From Endocalyx cinctus (taxonomy: Eukaryota > Ascomycota > Sordariomycetes > Amphisphaeriales > Apiosporaceae), in the NCBI GenBank assembly GCA_001600455.1, contig BCKC01000001.1, forward strand, positions 2,134,441 to 2,198,440: 64,000 bases of DNA, written 5' to 3'. A program made the translations under genes and the position numbers. The first letter of the stretch is position 1. Each line of letters begins with the position of its first letter. The notes under the pieces are model-generated. The model did no database searches and was not told where the DNA came from. It saw only the letters and a list, made by a program, of their open reading frames with translations. Shown in pieces: positions 32,845-46,167 of this stretch.

Positions 32845-35694
32845 TTATAAGTTGTTGTCCGCTTTGAATTTATCCCAGCTCTCGTTGAGCGTCGCGAACA
32901 CGGTCGCGGCGATAAGTCGCGTCTCCGTGTTTGCATCTTGGGGAAGCTAGAAAGCACATGTGTTGTTAGCATGCTCTCGGACTTATACAAAAATAAATAA
33001 GAAAAGAAATGAAAAAGAGACGGAAGAAATTTAGATATGAAAAAGCAAAGAAAAAAAAGCAATTGAAATCATTATGCATACCTTATCAGGATGACACTTG
33101 GCAATGGCTTTCATGTAGTGTATCTTGACCTTATTTGCCATGACCAATTCGTGCAGACCGACTTTTTTCCAACCGCTATTCTCCCATAAAACTTGGTCCA
33201 TGCTCCCTATGAGGGCGCGTAGGTTATCTCTCTTGCCATCTCGCCAAGCTGAAATCCTGGCGTCGACCTTCTCTCCCAGAGCAAACCTCTCGTCGTCCGC
33301 AGCTTCAGCCGCCTTATTGGCGTCCCTGAGCCGCTGCACGGCCTCGGAGTTTTTCTGAGGCGCCAGGTCGGATGCCGCCGACGGCTTGGGGCGGGGCTTC
33401 ACCGCTTGTGCTGGTCTTGGCGTTGGTTTCGGCTTAGGGGCAAGCGCTTTCTGACACCTCTGCCGACCGGCAGTCGCAGTCGGGCCACTCACGCCGGCCT
33501 CGACGCATTGTTGCCAAACCTCGCCCGCGTCTGCCCATTTTTCCATTTGTTCGAGCGCTTCAGCTTTTCGACTGAGCGCCTTTCCGTAGAGATCCTTCAT
33601 ATCCCGCGTTTCGCCGTCTGGGAGTGATACCTTTTCTCCTTCGCCGTGAGACGGCCCAATAATACCTATAGCCGCATCTGCGTCGCTCACAGCCTGTTTG
33701 GGGCTTCCCGTCTTCAGTGCCGTTAAAGCACGGTTCGTTAGCAGTACAATACAAATGGGGTGAGTCTGGGGTATGCCAGATAGAGAATTCGTGTAAGAAG
33801 TGTGAGCAGCATCGTAATCTCCACGTTTAAAATGCGCAGTTCCATCGTTACGATGCCGCGTGGAAGCCTGTAGGATTGACCCAGATACTGATGGTATGTT
33901 TCTCGTCGGTTTGGGCGGCCGGACAGCCACGGGCTTGGGAGAGTTCTGAGGAGGCCTTTGTACTGGAGTAGAAGGTTGAGTAGGGCGCTGAGGACGTGAC
34001 TGGGGAGGCGGCGCTGATGAGGAATTAAATAGGAGATCAGGCTCTGACTCAGGTTGCGGCGGCGGCTGCGGCGATAACTTTTTCCGTCTTGCTGGGCTAA
34101 CATATGCTTGAGCGCTTTGCTCTTCCACGGCTTGTTTATTGAGTCGTGCTTTTGGATCAAATAACTTTTGCTGAGCCGACTGTTGCCATTTAGGAGTTCC
34201 TGTAGTTTGAGGTGATGGCCTGGTGGGTAAAGCCGGAGACTGTTCACGGGGAGCATCACGTCGGGGGGCCGTAGATCGCGATGGCCTTTCCGGAGCCATG
34301 CCAGATTCTAACATAAGAGCTTCATCAGTAGCGGCCTGAGATCTATGTCCATTTCCTGACGGCATCCTATCTTGCTGTGCAGAGCGCATCCATTTAGGCT
34401 GGTTAGGGTCACCACCCTCTTGCTGGAAATCTGCGACGGCTTTCTGAACCTGCTTCTGTCCAGTTTTCCACAAGGAGTTAGCGGTTTTGAAGAAACTAGA
34501 GCCCATTGCAGCGGCCTTTTTAGAAAAGTCTTCACCCGAAGCGGGTGACTGGTTATCTCCACGAGATGGATAGCCTTCTCTCATCCGGGACTGGCCACCA
34601 GTATTTCTTGAACGACTATCTTCTCGGTCCATTCTACTGGCAGACGAATCGCGTGGGTTCTGCTTATTCCTTGCTTGCCTGTGTGCGTCGTCCAGAAGCC
34701 AGCTGACTGCTGCTTGCACATTTAGGCCCCCTCCACTCTCGGTTAAACCTCGTCTTGCATTTTCCGCCGTGAATCCCATGTCAACCATCTCAGCAACAGC
34801 TTTATCAAAAGGATCCGAGCCACCTCGTCTAGATGGTACTTCTGGCTCCGAATCTGAGTCGGACTCGTCGATAGGTCGGCCCGGTTCCGGCTTCGATTGA
34901 GTTGGTGGGGGTTGCCGTCGAATCTGGTCAACTGGTTTTCCCAAGTCACCAAGAATATCATCATCTTCTTGTGTTTGAGGCACTGGTTGTCGAGTAGCCT
35001 TAGATTTCATCTCGCTCAAGCCAAATGGGTCGTCGTCGTCATCAAAACCCCCACCATTGGATGGGTTGGGTTGGTTCCATGAGTTCGAATTCGTCAAATC
35101 TAGGGGCATCGCGTTGGCGGGACTGCTCTTCCCAAGAAGTGACTGCGTTGGAGGTGGATAGTGACTGGAATTGTCAACTTTTGTGTCTTTATTGAAAGCT
35201 GCGAAAAGGTCATCGTCATCGTCTTTTTTCGGTACATTCTGAGTCGTCGGCACACTCCCGTACGAAGCAGTGGAGGGAGAGATAGTGCGAGATATGTTTC
35301 CAGACCCTCCTTGCCCATTTCCTAGATTATCCCAGAATTGACCACCGCCATATTGTGATTGTAGTTTTTTTCTTTGCTCTTCTTCTTTTTGACGTTTCTC
35401 GGCGGCAAGTAGGTCTTGCCTTTCGCGAAGGCTGAGGTTTGCGTTACTTTTGGCACTACCGAAGTTTACTAGGTTGCTAAAACTATCGGTTGCGGGTTTG
35501 GATGCAGTGGTCTTGGGAGCGTTGATACCGGAGCCTTGCGTGGAAAGAGGTGTAGATCGGCCGGAAGTTAGAGGTGACGGTGCCGGACGTAGAGTAGGAT
35601 AAGAAGGAGAGGAGAACGCTGAGTTCATAGGCTGGGGTTTGTTGCCTTGTCCTGCACTGGTAGAGGACCAGTCAAGACCAGAGAGATCATCCAT
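32845..35694 (-). CDS. swa2: Auxilin-like clathrin-uncoating factor (UBA-TPR-J), Swa2 type
   Basis: Exons 35694-33082 and 32946-32845 give 904 aa. The intron (GTATGC...CTAG, 135 bp) falls right after the J-domain HPDK motif; ignoring it would give a false end. The N-terminus is disordered with DDDDDLF / DDDDDPF acidic-hydrophobic boxes typical of clathrin-binding regions. A UBA domain follows at about 297-340 (FDKAVAEMVDMGFTAENARRG). A TPR region lies at about 635-760 (GTAHFKRGDYDAAHTSYTNSL, TNRALTALKTG). The C-terminal J domain has HPDK near 868-871, and exon 2 supplies its last helix (ATVFATLNESWDKFKADNNL). Family role: recruits Hsp70 to strip clathrin coats from vesicles. The domain order matches yeast Swa2. 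Confidence 0.93.
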
Positions 35695-38600
35695 CGCGGT
35701 TTAAAACTATTACGATTATTCATATCACAATTGATTTGATATTGAATTGCTAAGGTAGAGCATGATTCTTGACTCTGAGGTCCAATCTTTGTTGTTTGTG
35801 GCTAATCGAGAATAGAATTAGGTAAGTAAAAACTCCACTAAAAAGCCGCCGTAGCCAGGCAGTCAGCAGTGTAACGTAGACTAGAAAGAAGCCACTACGC
35901 TATGTACAGCTTGGATAATTTAATGATGTGGCTGAAGCTGAATATGTGGCTAATGAGTAATTTTGTAAGCAAGGCAGGCAGGCAGGTACACTAGGCTGTG
36001 TACAGGCTAGTCTCTACCATTCAACATTTGAACCCCTATTTTATCACCCTCGTTCTCATGAAATTCCGAAACAAACAGAAACCTCTAATTTATTAATACA
36101 ATTAATATAATATTCGTACCTATACTACGTATTGTCGCTATTTATACTCCGTAGTGGACTCTGTATTGTTTGTTGAAAGGCGGTCGTGTGATCCCCCCCT
36201 TTTAGTGTAGTGTATCACTTAATTAAGTTCATCCAGTCGCCGCTCAGGAGTCAGTTGGACTTCTCTGAAAACAAGGAAGCCCATCACTTAGTATATCGTG
36301 TATTGTATTGTGCCTTATGACTGAATACCCATAAATTAGACGTCAAGTCCGATTGAATCTGGTCGGAATATTCCAAATTGGTGGAGTAAGGTTGCGATCG
36401 GTGGTGATCACACAGGAACAGTTTGAGAATTCCATGAATTTTTTTTTCTTTTCGTTTTTATTTTAATTCGTCCAAACTAACATATGTAGTAAACTACCTT
36501 AGAAAGATGCAGGTATTATACCTAGTCCTCTCGGTTTCCAGTCACTTCTACAATTACAAGTAATCATTGTCAATATCAGTAATAAGAGTATACAAGGGTG
36601 AAGAAGATGAACGGGTATGGTATATCTTCCATGACACAAATATTGAGTGATTAGATAGTGGGAATTTGAGAATTGGAATAGGACAAAATGGGGGGATTCT
36701 TTGGAAATAGTATATAAATTACGTAGGCTGATGCCAGGGGCTGGCAGGGGTTATCTGGCGTGTTTCACCGCTAACTACTGGGCGGTAACACCCAGCCAAT
36801 GAGATTCTGTTCCTCCTGACGATGATTGCTTGGATAGGAAATGTTGGTTGCCCGCTACTTACTAGGTACATGGGAACTCTCAATTCCCAATTCTTTACCC
36901 AACCAACTCAAAGTTAGTGAAGTGTATCGCAAGGTATTATGGATATGATGTAAGATAAGATAACCCCTCTACACTCCGTTGGCATCTCCCTCCCCACTAA
37001 TGTCATATTTAAACATGCATAGTATGTAGGACGTTGGTAGGTAATATGTCTACACGCAACACACATCCACGCCTGCTGTGATTATCCCAAGACGTACGTG
37101 TTTCCTCCTTAAACACTACGTATATATCATAATACAATCATGACAAAAAAAAAAAATCTCTGAAGCGTAAGGTCAAGCCGGATGAGCTTTTTTTTTTTTT
37201 TTTTGGTACGACGTTGCGTAATAGTATCATGGGTGTACATAGTTAGGAGTCAGGACAGACCGACCAGCTTGGCCGTTGCTTGAGATTGAAATGAATTATA
37301 TTGATTGAAAATGAATGAAGTTGCTTTTCACGCAGTAATAAATGAAAACCCACCACTGAAAGGAGTTTGTCACCGCTACACGCAACTAACCCGATATTAC
37401 ATACACTTACAAGTAGGTCCAAGACGGAAGTGGAGAAATAAAGTGAATAGTTTTGATTACTGTTTAATGCCTTGGAATTTGTTGATTGGAAGATCTGACT
37501 TACCGTCGAACTCCACGTAGTGCATCCTCCTGTATTTGAGCGGGAGAAGAGTATCCCAACGTAGAAAAGATGGCTAGGGGATGCTGGGATGTCCAGCCAT
37601 CGCTATATTACGATATGCCGATCCATCTCCACTAGCAGATAAATTTGATATCAAATATACACAAATCCTTACTTACATATGTACACATACAATACAGGAA
37701 GAGGAAATGAATCCGAACAGCGAGTCCGATGGAAAGACGTGTTTCGATTCATCAAGCTAATGTAAATAATAAATAGTTGAGAAAGAAAATGGAAAAATAA
37801 GAAATACCTACACTACCGTTTCGAAGGGACGTAGCTGATCTAATGCGACCAATTAAATTCCGTATACGTCATCTGTCTATATATATAACCAGACCGTTAA
37901 GTGACTGCAGCTCCGAGATCTTAATACGCTATATTACAGCCCTTAAACAGTGTACTCCAAACTTTAGAAACCGGGCTGATTGGGCTGATTGGTACGAATG
38001 GCTGTCAATATAGTGTAGTGTACATTAAATAGGACAATTTGATGTACTTTGTCGTTGTACACTAGCATAGCTGATAATGGCGGATTCAGTTGGACACTAA
38101 CACAAGTACTGTTTTTATTATGAAGGACTACGTCAGCCAATTAAAGCCGGTCATTTCGTGGAGCGATCTGTGCCTTAATCTATTTCACGTTCGAAAAATG
38201 AGGATCTTCCAGGGATACTCACTGCAGGTGTCTTGCATTACCGAACCCGGTTAGCTCACCTTCTCCTCTTCGATATTCCTGGTATTGATTGTCTGACACT
38301 ATCCCTTTTTTCTTGTCATTTTTTCTTTTCCTTTTCCTTTCTGACTGACCATTTCACTTCATGTATACAGCAACATAGTTTAAACAGAGTGCTAGAAAGC
38401 GGCTATCACGTATGAGTTAATATATTTTATTCCACTAAATCTAATATTAAACCGATCTCGTGTGAGAAAAGGTACATGGTAATTAATTATTTCCCATCCA
38501 TTTGTAGTATAATGCGGTCTACGTATCTCAGTCTATACGTACATCACCAGTATGAGGAAAATTGATTACTGAAATATATCTCAACGGAGGCTCTTTTCCC

Positions 38601-39670
38601 CACCCACTTATGAGCGGTGCCACCTTATGATACTAGACCCAGCAAGTCAGCCAGCCCAATTGGGCTTGTCAGTTGTAGGTCAAGGTAACCCCCCTACCTT
38701 TCCCAGGGTTTGTTCCTGCATAGATGGGTGGAAGTGGTTTTACTAGATATACTTACATCCGAACTTTATATGTATCTTGTGTTTTATTTCCCTCCTTCCT
38801 TTTACAACCACCGTCTTCACTTCTCTCCGCCACCTTCAAACCTCTTCTCACCACATTCTTTCTCTACATTCCATCCGTTCATTCTTTCACTCACTTACTT
38901 GTTCCTTTACTTGACAATTTTTTGTCATCACGTTCCTTACGAATATAACCACTTTTCTTAGAAACTCTACCTGATCTAGATTCGTGGTTTTCCGCTCCTT
39001 ATTTGTGTTGATCGCATTCATTCCGGACCCAGAATCGAACGACTTGCCTTCCGTTGCTATTTCTGCGTGAGGTTGGTTACGGACTACCATAGTGAATCAG
39101 TAGACATCCACTCGTAGTACTCTCAATACTCAGTGCCTAGATATATGGTCATCGGCCGCCAAAATCAGCATACGTTATTTATTTTTTTCCAGACTTGAGG
39201 AGGTAAAATTCAAGACACGAGATACGACCCGTTAGTTCCAGCTAGTAACAGCAGAACAAGTGAATGCAAACTGGGATTTATTCTGAAGCAGCAAGGGAAT
39301 ACAAGAACAATATAGGACAGACGACTAAAGCATTTGATATCACCTCGACCTTGATTATCAAATCACTCGGTGGAATTGGTGAATGAGATTCAAAAGCGCC
39401 TCAACAGATATTACGATTATCCATATTGTTGGGCGGGGACGTTATTACCTTCTTTGATCAGAAGTGGTAATTACGACAAATTCTGATTGCGACTGCTACG
39501 GCAACTACGATTTTATTTATCGATCACCCACCAAACACACTGATAAATTAGTGTTCTACCAACAACAACGCATCGTCCTTTTACACCAACAAAACAAAAC
39601 ATTCCTACGTTTATCATTCTTTCGTTCGCAACAAATCAGCAATCGCAAGCAATTCTCAACTGTGCTCGCA
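35695..39670. other. 4-kb spacer, no gene recognised; divergent promoter region
   Basis: Between divergent swa2-type and DUF1996 genes. AT-rich with poly-A/poly-T runs (37145-37160, 37189-37204). The last kilobase is CT-rich (38740-38960), a likely promoter or long leader. Small frames (37305-37520, 38710-38961) are not convincing. Confidence 0.55.
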
Positions 39671-41483
39671 ATGTTTTCTAAAGCATTGATTGCCCTTCTG
39701 GGCGCCGCATCTTCCGTCGAGGCTTTCTGGCGTATGGAATGCCGTGGCACTACTGGTCTTGCCCGCATTGATCCGATTGTGGACTTCGGAGTTGTGTCTA
39801 CCCATGTGCACACTATTCATGGATCTTCTGGTAAGTTTTATTTAATTTTTTTTCTCTTTATCATTGTGATCACCAAAATTGACATTTTATATAGGTTTCG
39901 GTCTTTCTGCAACCTACGACACTCTTCGCGCTGGAAACTGTAGTTCATGTGCTGTGAAGCAGGATTTGTCTGCTTACTGGACACCTTCCTTGTACTTCTA
40001 CGACAGTGACACCAAGGAATATTCGCCTGTTACCGAAGTTGGAGGAATGCTTGCGTGAGTTAATTCTTTTTATCCTGCACATTGTCAAAGCCACCGAGGA
40101 GAGCCCCTGTGGCGTTTTTGCACAAACATGAAATCTATAATCACTCACTTGTGACTCTTTGACTCATTGAAATAATGCCAAATGCTAACAATAATATTAG
40201 ATACTACCTGGTCCGTGGTGACAACGTCACAGCTTTCCCTGCTGACTTCCAGATGCTTGCTGGAGATAACAGTCGTCGAACATACACTGTCGGGGATCCC
40301 TACTCGGCTGACCCGCCCAAGTCCAACTGGGTTGCCCTCTCTCAGACTAGTCAAAGCGATCTAGAACAGCGTGCGCTTGGTTTCAATTGCCTTGACTATT
40401 CCAGGACTCCTGAAGCTTCTCTCTACCGTCACTACCTGCCAAACAAGACTTTCACCGATGCCAACTGCCCTGATGGAATTCGTTTCGAGTTGATGTTCCC
40501 ATCTTGCTGGAACGGAGAGGCCACCAGCAGTGACCACAAGAGTCATGTCGCATACCCTGACCTTGTTGGAGAGGGAGATTGCCCCGACAGTCACCCCCAG
40601 CGTCTTGTTACCTTGTTCTTTGAGACTATTTGGGATACCTATACCGACTACCAAGGTAAAAACGGAGAATTCGTCATCTCCAATGGTGACACCACTGGTA
40701 AGTCTTGATGTCTTCTTATATCTTCGAGGAAAAAAAATTAAATTAACGTCAAACCTAGGGTTCGGCTACCACGGCGATTTTATGACTGGCTGGGACGAGT
40801 CATTCTTGCAGGAAGCTATCGACACTTGCACGAATGAATCTGGGGAGCTTTCGGATTGCGCGCTTTTTGTGAACAACGGTCCTTTGCAAACTGAAGCTGA
40901 GCAGGGAGAATGCCAGTTCGAGATGCCTGCGCTACTCGCTAGCGAAAATGCTGCTGCATCTGATATGAGCGTTTTGCCCGGTGGCCATAGCGTAAGTGCT
41001 ACTACCGGCATTGCTGACGGACTGACTAGCTTGCTTGGAAGCATTTTTGGTGGCAGCACGACCGCGACTACTACTTCCAGCTCATCCACTTCCACCTCAA
41101 CTTCGGTCATTGCCATCCCGACTAGCTCGTCGACCAGCGAAGCTGTAGGTGGCGCCTTTGTTGAATCGTCATCTGCTGCCGACTTGGGTGCATTTTCCGT
41201 GGCGGAAGTTCCTACCACTTCGTCCAGCTCTCCCACTCCCAGCACGACTACAGCGCCGACTTTTACCTCTGAGCCAGGCGTCTCGTATGAGATTGTCAGC
41301 ACACAGACGATCACCCAGGGATCAACGGTGGAGGAGATTGTTTGGATGGAGCCTGTTGTTTACGTCACGGAGGAAACTGTCACTACTGTGACTGTTACTA
41401 CCCCCGGCAAAGTCAAGAAGTCGGAACAGGCTATGAGACTTCGACGTGATCACGTCATTCATCACCGTCATCACGAGCACTAG
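39671..41483 (+). CDS. Secreted DUF1996 protein with Ser/Thr-rich tail
   Basis: Exons 39671-39830, 39895-40054, 40201-40697 and 40759-41483 give 513 aa; all introns are GT-AG and in frame. Residues 1-18 form a signal peptide (MFSKALIALLGAASSVEA). The core has the DUF1996 hallmarks: WRMECRG, DPIVDFGVVSTHVHTIHG, a CSSC pair followed by DLSAYWTPSLYFY, NCPDGIRFELMFPSCWNGE, SHVAYPD, and GYHGDFMTGWDESFLQEAID. After about residue 340 a Ser/Thr-rich linker follows, probably O-glycosylated, and the end is basic and His-rich (HHRHHEH). No GPI-type hydrophobic tail is seen, so a soluble or wall-associated extracellular protein is most likely. The biochemical role of DUF1996 is unknown to me. Confidence 0.92.
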
Positions 41484-42417
41484 GATGTTCTAAAATGAGC
41501 GATTACTTTAAATCGTTCTTTCGACCTTTCACTTCTATGGAGATACTTACACTTGATGGATATTCTGGGTGATATTTGTTCAATAGTCGGTACTTTTTGT
41601 TACTTGACCTTGGACCATTTCTTTTCTACGTATATGCCTCTTCTTTTTTCTACAGTTCTCCAGGAAGAGATAGGTACATATGAAAGATAAATTGGTTTAG
41701 GCCAAAAAAAAAATGTTTCTAAAAATTTGAAAATCACGAACGTATTTCGCGTGAATCAGTGCCATGATGGTTGTTTGTGCATAAGATGGGTTTAAAGGGG
41801 AGGAGGCGTTTGTATCCGTTTGTATTGATGGGAGGCGATCTTTCATGTGTATAATGCACTTCGGTCTTTTGTAGGGACCAACTAGTCTCCATAGGATCTC
41901 CTATTGGGATAATAAAATGACTAAACCACTAAATACCATGAGTATCAATGTTACTCGTATCATCGCCTGTGATTTCATTTATCTACTATGCAGTTAACTT
42001 TATTAGATGGCTGGGCAAGTTACTAGCTAGTAGTAGGAAGTGATGATACCATCACCATCCACATTGTCTCAGAAAACAGGTGGTCCTAGTATAACAGAAG
42101 GAATGTGCATTTCCCTCACCTATACATCCACACAACAACACATTCCACAGACGAGATGAGAGAACAACTTCATGATAAAACTTTCATGCCGAGGGGAGAT
42201 TCTGTTTACGATTAAAAAAAGAATTACGGGAAAAAGAAATTCCAGACAGGATTTCTCGATGACCCATTCTCATGACTACCATCATTCTCATTTTAATCCC
42301 AGTGTCATCCTATGAGCTTGCTTGTGTAGGGAACTGGGATTTCTTTTCCTTCAGAGTGACTCCTCTTAGTCACTTACCATTTCTATTGGGAATATATACT
42401 CTCCATAACAAACGACC
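41484..42417. other. Intergenic region
   Basis: About 930 bp between two same-strand genes; nothing recognisable beyond AT-rich sequence and a short poly-A. Confidence 0.55.
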
Positions 42418-45400
42418 ATGCCCAGCCTGTCCCGCTTCCATATTCGAGCGGCCAACAATATCGGGGAGCAACAGCAAACCAAAAACGAGTTTCCTCGGGC
42501 CGATGATGATAGCGCCAGTCCAACCAGTCTCTCGCAAGGAGCCATAGTCGGTATTGCGATTGGAGGGGCCCTAACATTATTCATCACGCTCGCGTTCTTA
42601 CTCATACGGCTAGCGAGATGGCATGATAATAATCATAGTAAACGGTCCGCCTCCGCAAGTCCAACCTTGGGATCCTCGATACCCGAGGATGAGGACGAGA
42701 CGGACTCCTTGACACGAGGAAGATCGAAGCCGAAAAGGCTCCAGAAGAGAAGAGGTAGCGAAGATCGAAAGCAGAAAGTCACGGTAACGCCGGTAAAACA
42801 GCGGTTGAAGGAGAACCAAGACCACCCCGCGCTACGCTTAGCCACCGTCGCGTCGCGGGAGGTGGTAGAAGCTACAGAGCCTAAAGACCCGTTTTATGGC
42901 AGTACCGGATGCATGAACGGATCGGCTGCTACCGCCGTTGCGACGGCGACGCGGCGGAAACAAAGGTCCCACGAGAAGGAGCGGGGATATCGACTATACG
43001 AGCACAGACGGCGGACGTCGTGGATCGACGAGGACGCCCTTCACGGACCGCGTGTATCATCTTCGTCCTCGCCATTCAAAAAGAGGCAGCGAAAGAAAGG
43101 ATGGAGGGTATTGTCGACCGGGCGCGGGATCCGCCGTGGGTTCGGTCGTAAACTATCAAAGCGCGGTAATGTCAATGATCTAAAGGAGGACGAAGAGGAA
43201 CGTAGCCCGACCCTGCCTTGCACGGATATTCCCGGGATGTGCGGATACGGCGTCGGGGTTACGATCAGAAGCACGCCAACGAAACACCAAGTCGCGCACG
43301 GGAGTATAATGATGCAGCAGCGGATCACGAGCGTGGTAGCCACCGTTGAGGACGGTGAGACCGAAAGGCGGCCTCCCGTCACTCAGAAACAACAACAACA
43401 ACTGCATTACCCCAAGCACCAATTAGGAAACGTCACCAATAGTCCGGTAAAGGCTTCTTATGGCAGTCGGTTGTTGATGTCCCAACAACACGAAAACAAC
43501 GCCAACGCCGTCGACGCCGCGCACCAGCTAGCCGGTAATGCGCGTGTGCCTGGAGCGTTCTTGACGGGGGCGGTCGCACCCCACACCCCTACTAGAGCGC
43601 CCGTAAAGGTCTTACCTAGCAGCAACACAGACGCTGAATTGCAAGCTATCCTACGACGGACGGCCGAGAGGCTCGAAGACGGCAATCGCAGCGCTCGGAG
43701 ACAGACAATGGCGGTTGTCTCTTCTACTTCACAGCAGCAAGAAATTCACATCGAGAGAGACAGTGGTGATCTGATCGAGTCTATGCAAAACTGGAGTTTC
43801 AGCTTAGCAAAAAGGCAAAAGAGCGCACCGGCCGGCCTCTTGCCAGTCAATACCAGTATCATCGAGGGACGTTCGGAGCTAGAGGGTTGTAGTCCAACTA
43901 AGATACCATCACCGACGCCTACGCCCAACGCACCGCGCCACAAGCGTACTCATTCCCGGCAGTTCTCCCAAATATCGATTCTATCCGAGACGGACAGTCT
44001 GGTCCCTCCAAGCAGTCGATTCGTTTCGCGCGAGCCGCTGCAGGCCGGGTTATCGAGTCCAAGTCGAGTATTGGCAAAACCGTCGCCGGTCCCGTCGCCA
44101 GCGGCTCATCAGCCCTCGTCTTCGTCCTCTGCGCGTCCGTACTCGATTGCTGTCTCCGATTCTTCTTCTGCCCTGTCGACGGTATATAGCGAGGAAGAAT
44201 TGCTGTCCACTGGAAGTGATCAGCAGAAACGCCACACGACGCCCGCGTACGATTACGCGAGTCGTCGTCATCATCAAGAGAGTAGCGACTCTCAAACAGC
44301 TGTCGTAGGGGGTTACAATGGTAATACAGAGAAAAAACAGGGCGAGTTTGTGTTTGAAGGGTCGTCGATGCTTGAGCGGCAGAGACCAGGTGACGGCAGT
44401 CCTCTCAACGTAGAGAGTCGACGCGATAGCAATGGTAGTCCGCGATCCCTCCCCTCTAGGCGCGACAAGACGGGAGGTAACGTAGCATCTACTACGGGCC
44501 GAGATCATCATCGCATCCTCTTCTCGCAAAAGACCCCTCCGCCCATGCCACCTCGGCATGGCGCTAGATTATCTAGTAGCAGTGCTAAAGCTGCTACCAG
44601 CTCTTTAACGGCAACGGCGGCGCGCAAGTCTTCGTTTACGATTCGCTCCGGAACCGAGGATCCGTTTGTAGTGTCTTCGACGTCGTCGCATTCGCCACGA
44701 AAGAACGTTCGTCTCTGCGAGTCGCTCCCTCCCCAGCCGGCTGAGTTGCCTGGAACGGAGGTTTCTATTTCCACTGCCTCACTCAAGGTTCTTCGCACGC
44801 CGCCTTCGGAGACGATGAAAATGAAGGGGAAGGTTACTTCTTCTTCTGTCGTCGCCGAAACACTGACGCCGACGCGGGTGCGAGTACGGATTACCAAGGA
44901 AGCGACGGTTGATAAGGAACCGCCATCGCACGCACTTAGGGCTATGATGAGCTCCCCTACGCTAGGTCATAGCGGCGGTAGGGTATTGGAGAGCGACGAA
45001 GTAGGGGAATATCGTCGGCAAGGGAACAATCTTTTGATAACTAATCCTACCACCACTGTCGAGCGAGCATCTAGTCCGCTCCTTTCTGATGCGGGGTTAT
45101 CCTCCGTCTATGATAGTTATACGTATGCGACCGCGACCGAAGAGATACGAAATTCTTTATCGGGTCGGGAGTCACAACCCGAGTTCCGCGCTAGTACCAT
45201 GACCTCGCCTAAGCGACCTCAGCAGCAGCAGCAGCATCAACAAGATACGGAACGAACGCCTCGTCCACGGCTCATCGATAGCAGCAGTAATAGCGACGAT
45301 AACAGCACGGCGATGACGGTCCGGATCTCAAGCGCGACGTCTTCCTCTTCGTCCTTCGGCGACGCCGACTGCGAATCCAAGTACTCGCAGGATGACGAGG

Positions 45401-46167
45401 GAGAAGACTCGCAATCCAATACTTCACGGTCCACGCAAACTGCGGAAGGCGAAGGAGAGGAGGACAAAGACGCGGTGCCGCCCTTGGTGGGGAATGCGCC
45501 GTCCATACACCTCGCAGCCACCATCACGGAACTCCGACGGATGAACAGCCAAGTCAGCAGCGCGAGTAGTAGTGCGTACAGCAGTCAAAGCAGCACCGGT
45601 GCCGGTATACGCGTGCGAGCGCGCGCGCAGACTCTTGCGTCCAGAATAGATACTGAGAGTCCGACGCTGCCGCTGATGCGGGGAGGCGGGTTTAGTCCGG
45701 GCAAGGTGGGCAGCGGTAGCCGGAATTACCTGGCTCTCGGAGGCGGCAGTAGTCCCGAAAGCGGAGGAAAAAACAAGGGAAGGAACACAATTGATGGCAG
45801 CGAGGGTGGGAATGTGGGTAGTTCGCTACGGAGAGGAGGCGTGGGCAGAGCGCGTCGCGGTACGGTGCTAGTGCGAGGTACCGAAGTCAGGAATCCCGTG
45901 CTGCCGCAGTACTACTTCGATCTCGAGAAGGGCCGCGAGGTGTTAAAGGAGGGACGGGGAGGTGGTAACGCGGGAGTAGATGGCTCGAGAGACCAGAGGG
46001 CCGTCCCTATTCTGGTGACACATACTGCGAAGATGGTGCGTGAAGGGCAGACGGAAGCAATGAAGCAGAATGGCGTGGAAAGTTTGGGGTTATATGATGA
46101 TAATGGATTTCTCAAGAACTCGCCCATGAGGCAAGACTTTGCTTCCTCGTTGTCGAAACCTATTTAA
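42418..46167 (+). CDS. Large single-pass membrane protein of unknown function
   Basis: Intronless frame of 1249 aa starting with ATG. There is no clear signal peptide; one strong membrane segment at about residues 41-65 (GAIVGIAIGGALTLFITLAFLLI) is followed by Arg/His-rich positive charge, so a short outside N-terminus and a very long cytoplasmic tail are likely. The tail is disordered, Ser/Arg/Pro-rich, with poly-Q and poly-S stretches and an acidic block near 990-1025. A short C-terminal part (NPVLPQYYFDLEKGREVLKE) looks conserved. This layout recalls fungal membrane-anchored signalling or polarity proteins, but I do not recognise a family. Confidence 0.8.
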   Translation: MPSLSRFHIRAANNIGEQQQTKNEFPRADDDSASPTSLSQGAIVGIAIGGALTLFITLAFLLIRLARWHDNNHSKRSASASPTLGSSIPEDEDETDSLTRGRSKPKRLQKRRGSEDRKQKVTVTPVKQRLKENQDHPALRLATVASREVVEATEPKDPFYGSTGCMNGSAATAVATATRRKQRSHEKERGYRLYEHRRRTSWIDEDALHGPRVSSSSSPFKKRQRKKGWRVLSTGRGIRRGFGRKLSKRGNVNDLKEDEEERSPTLPCTDIPGMCGYGVGVTIRSTPTKHQVAHGSIMMQQRITSVVATVEDGETERRPPVTQKQQQQLHYPKHQLGNVTNSPVKASYGSRLLMSQQHENNANAVDAAHQLAGNARVPGAFLTGAVAPHTPTRAPVKVLPSSNTDAELQAILRRTAERLEDGNRSARRQTMAVVSSTSQQQEIHIERDSGDLIESMQNWSFSLAKRQKSAPAGLLPVNTSIIEGRSELEGCSPTKIPSPTPTPNAPRHKRTHSRQFSQISILSETDSLVPPSSRFVSREPLQAGLSSPSRVLAKPSPVPSPAAHQPSSSSSARPYSIAVSDSSSALSTVYSEEELLSTGSDQQKRHTTPAYDYASRRHHQESSDSQTAVVGGYNGNTEKKQGEFVFEGSSMLERQRPGDGSPLNVESRRDSNGSPRSLPSRRDKTGGNVASTTGRDHHRILFSQKTPPPMPPRHGARLSSSSAKAATSSLTATAARKSSFTIRSGTEDPFVVSSTSSHSPRKNVRLCESLPPQPAELPGTEVSISTASLKVLRTPPSETMKMKGKVTSSSVVAETLTPTRVRVRITKEATVDKEPPSHALRAMMSSPTLGHSGGRVLESDEVGEYRRQGNNLLITNPTTTVERASSPLLSDAGLSSVYDSYTYATATEEIRNSLSGRESQPEFRASTMTSPKRPQQQQQHQQDTERTPRPRLIDSSSNSDDNSTAMTVRISSATSSSSSFGDADCESKYSQDDEGEDSQSNTSRSTQTAEGEGEEDKDAVPPLVGNAPSIHLAATITELRRMNSQVSSASSSAYSSQSSTGAGIRVRARAQTLASRIDTESPTLPLMRGGGFSPGKVGSGSRNYLALGGGSSPESGGKNKGRNTIDGSEGGNVGSSLRRGGVGRARRGTVLVRGTEVRNPVLPQYYFDLEKGREVLKEGRGGGNAGVDGSRDQRAVPILVTHTAKMVREGQTEAMKQNGVESLGLYDDNGFLKNSPMRQDFASSLSKPI

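Noticed and set aside
38710..38961. Small plus-strand frame with a hydrophobic translation
   Set aside because: Phe/Ser/Leu-rich translation of a CT-rich promoter tract.
39000..39080. Possible tRNA on the minus strand (a GTTCGATTC-like B box)
   Set aside because: Neither the T-stem nor the acceptor stem pairs.
43041..45527. Minus-strand frames inside the 1249-aa membrane protein
   Set aside because: Shadows of a long plus-strand coding frame with Ser/Arg repeats.
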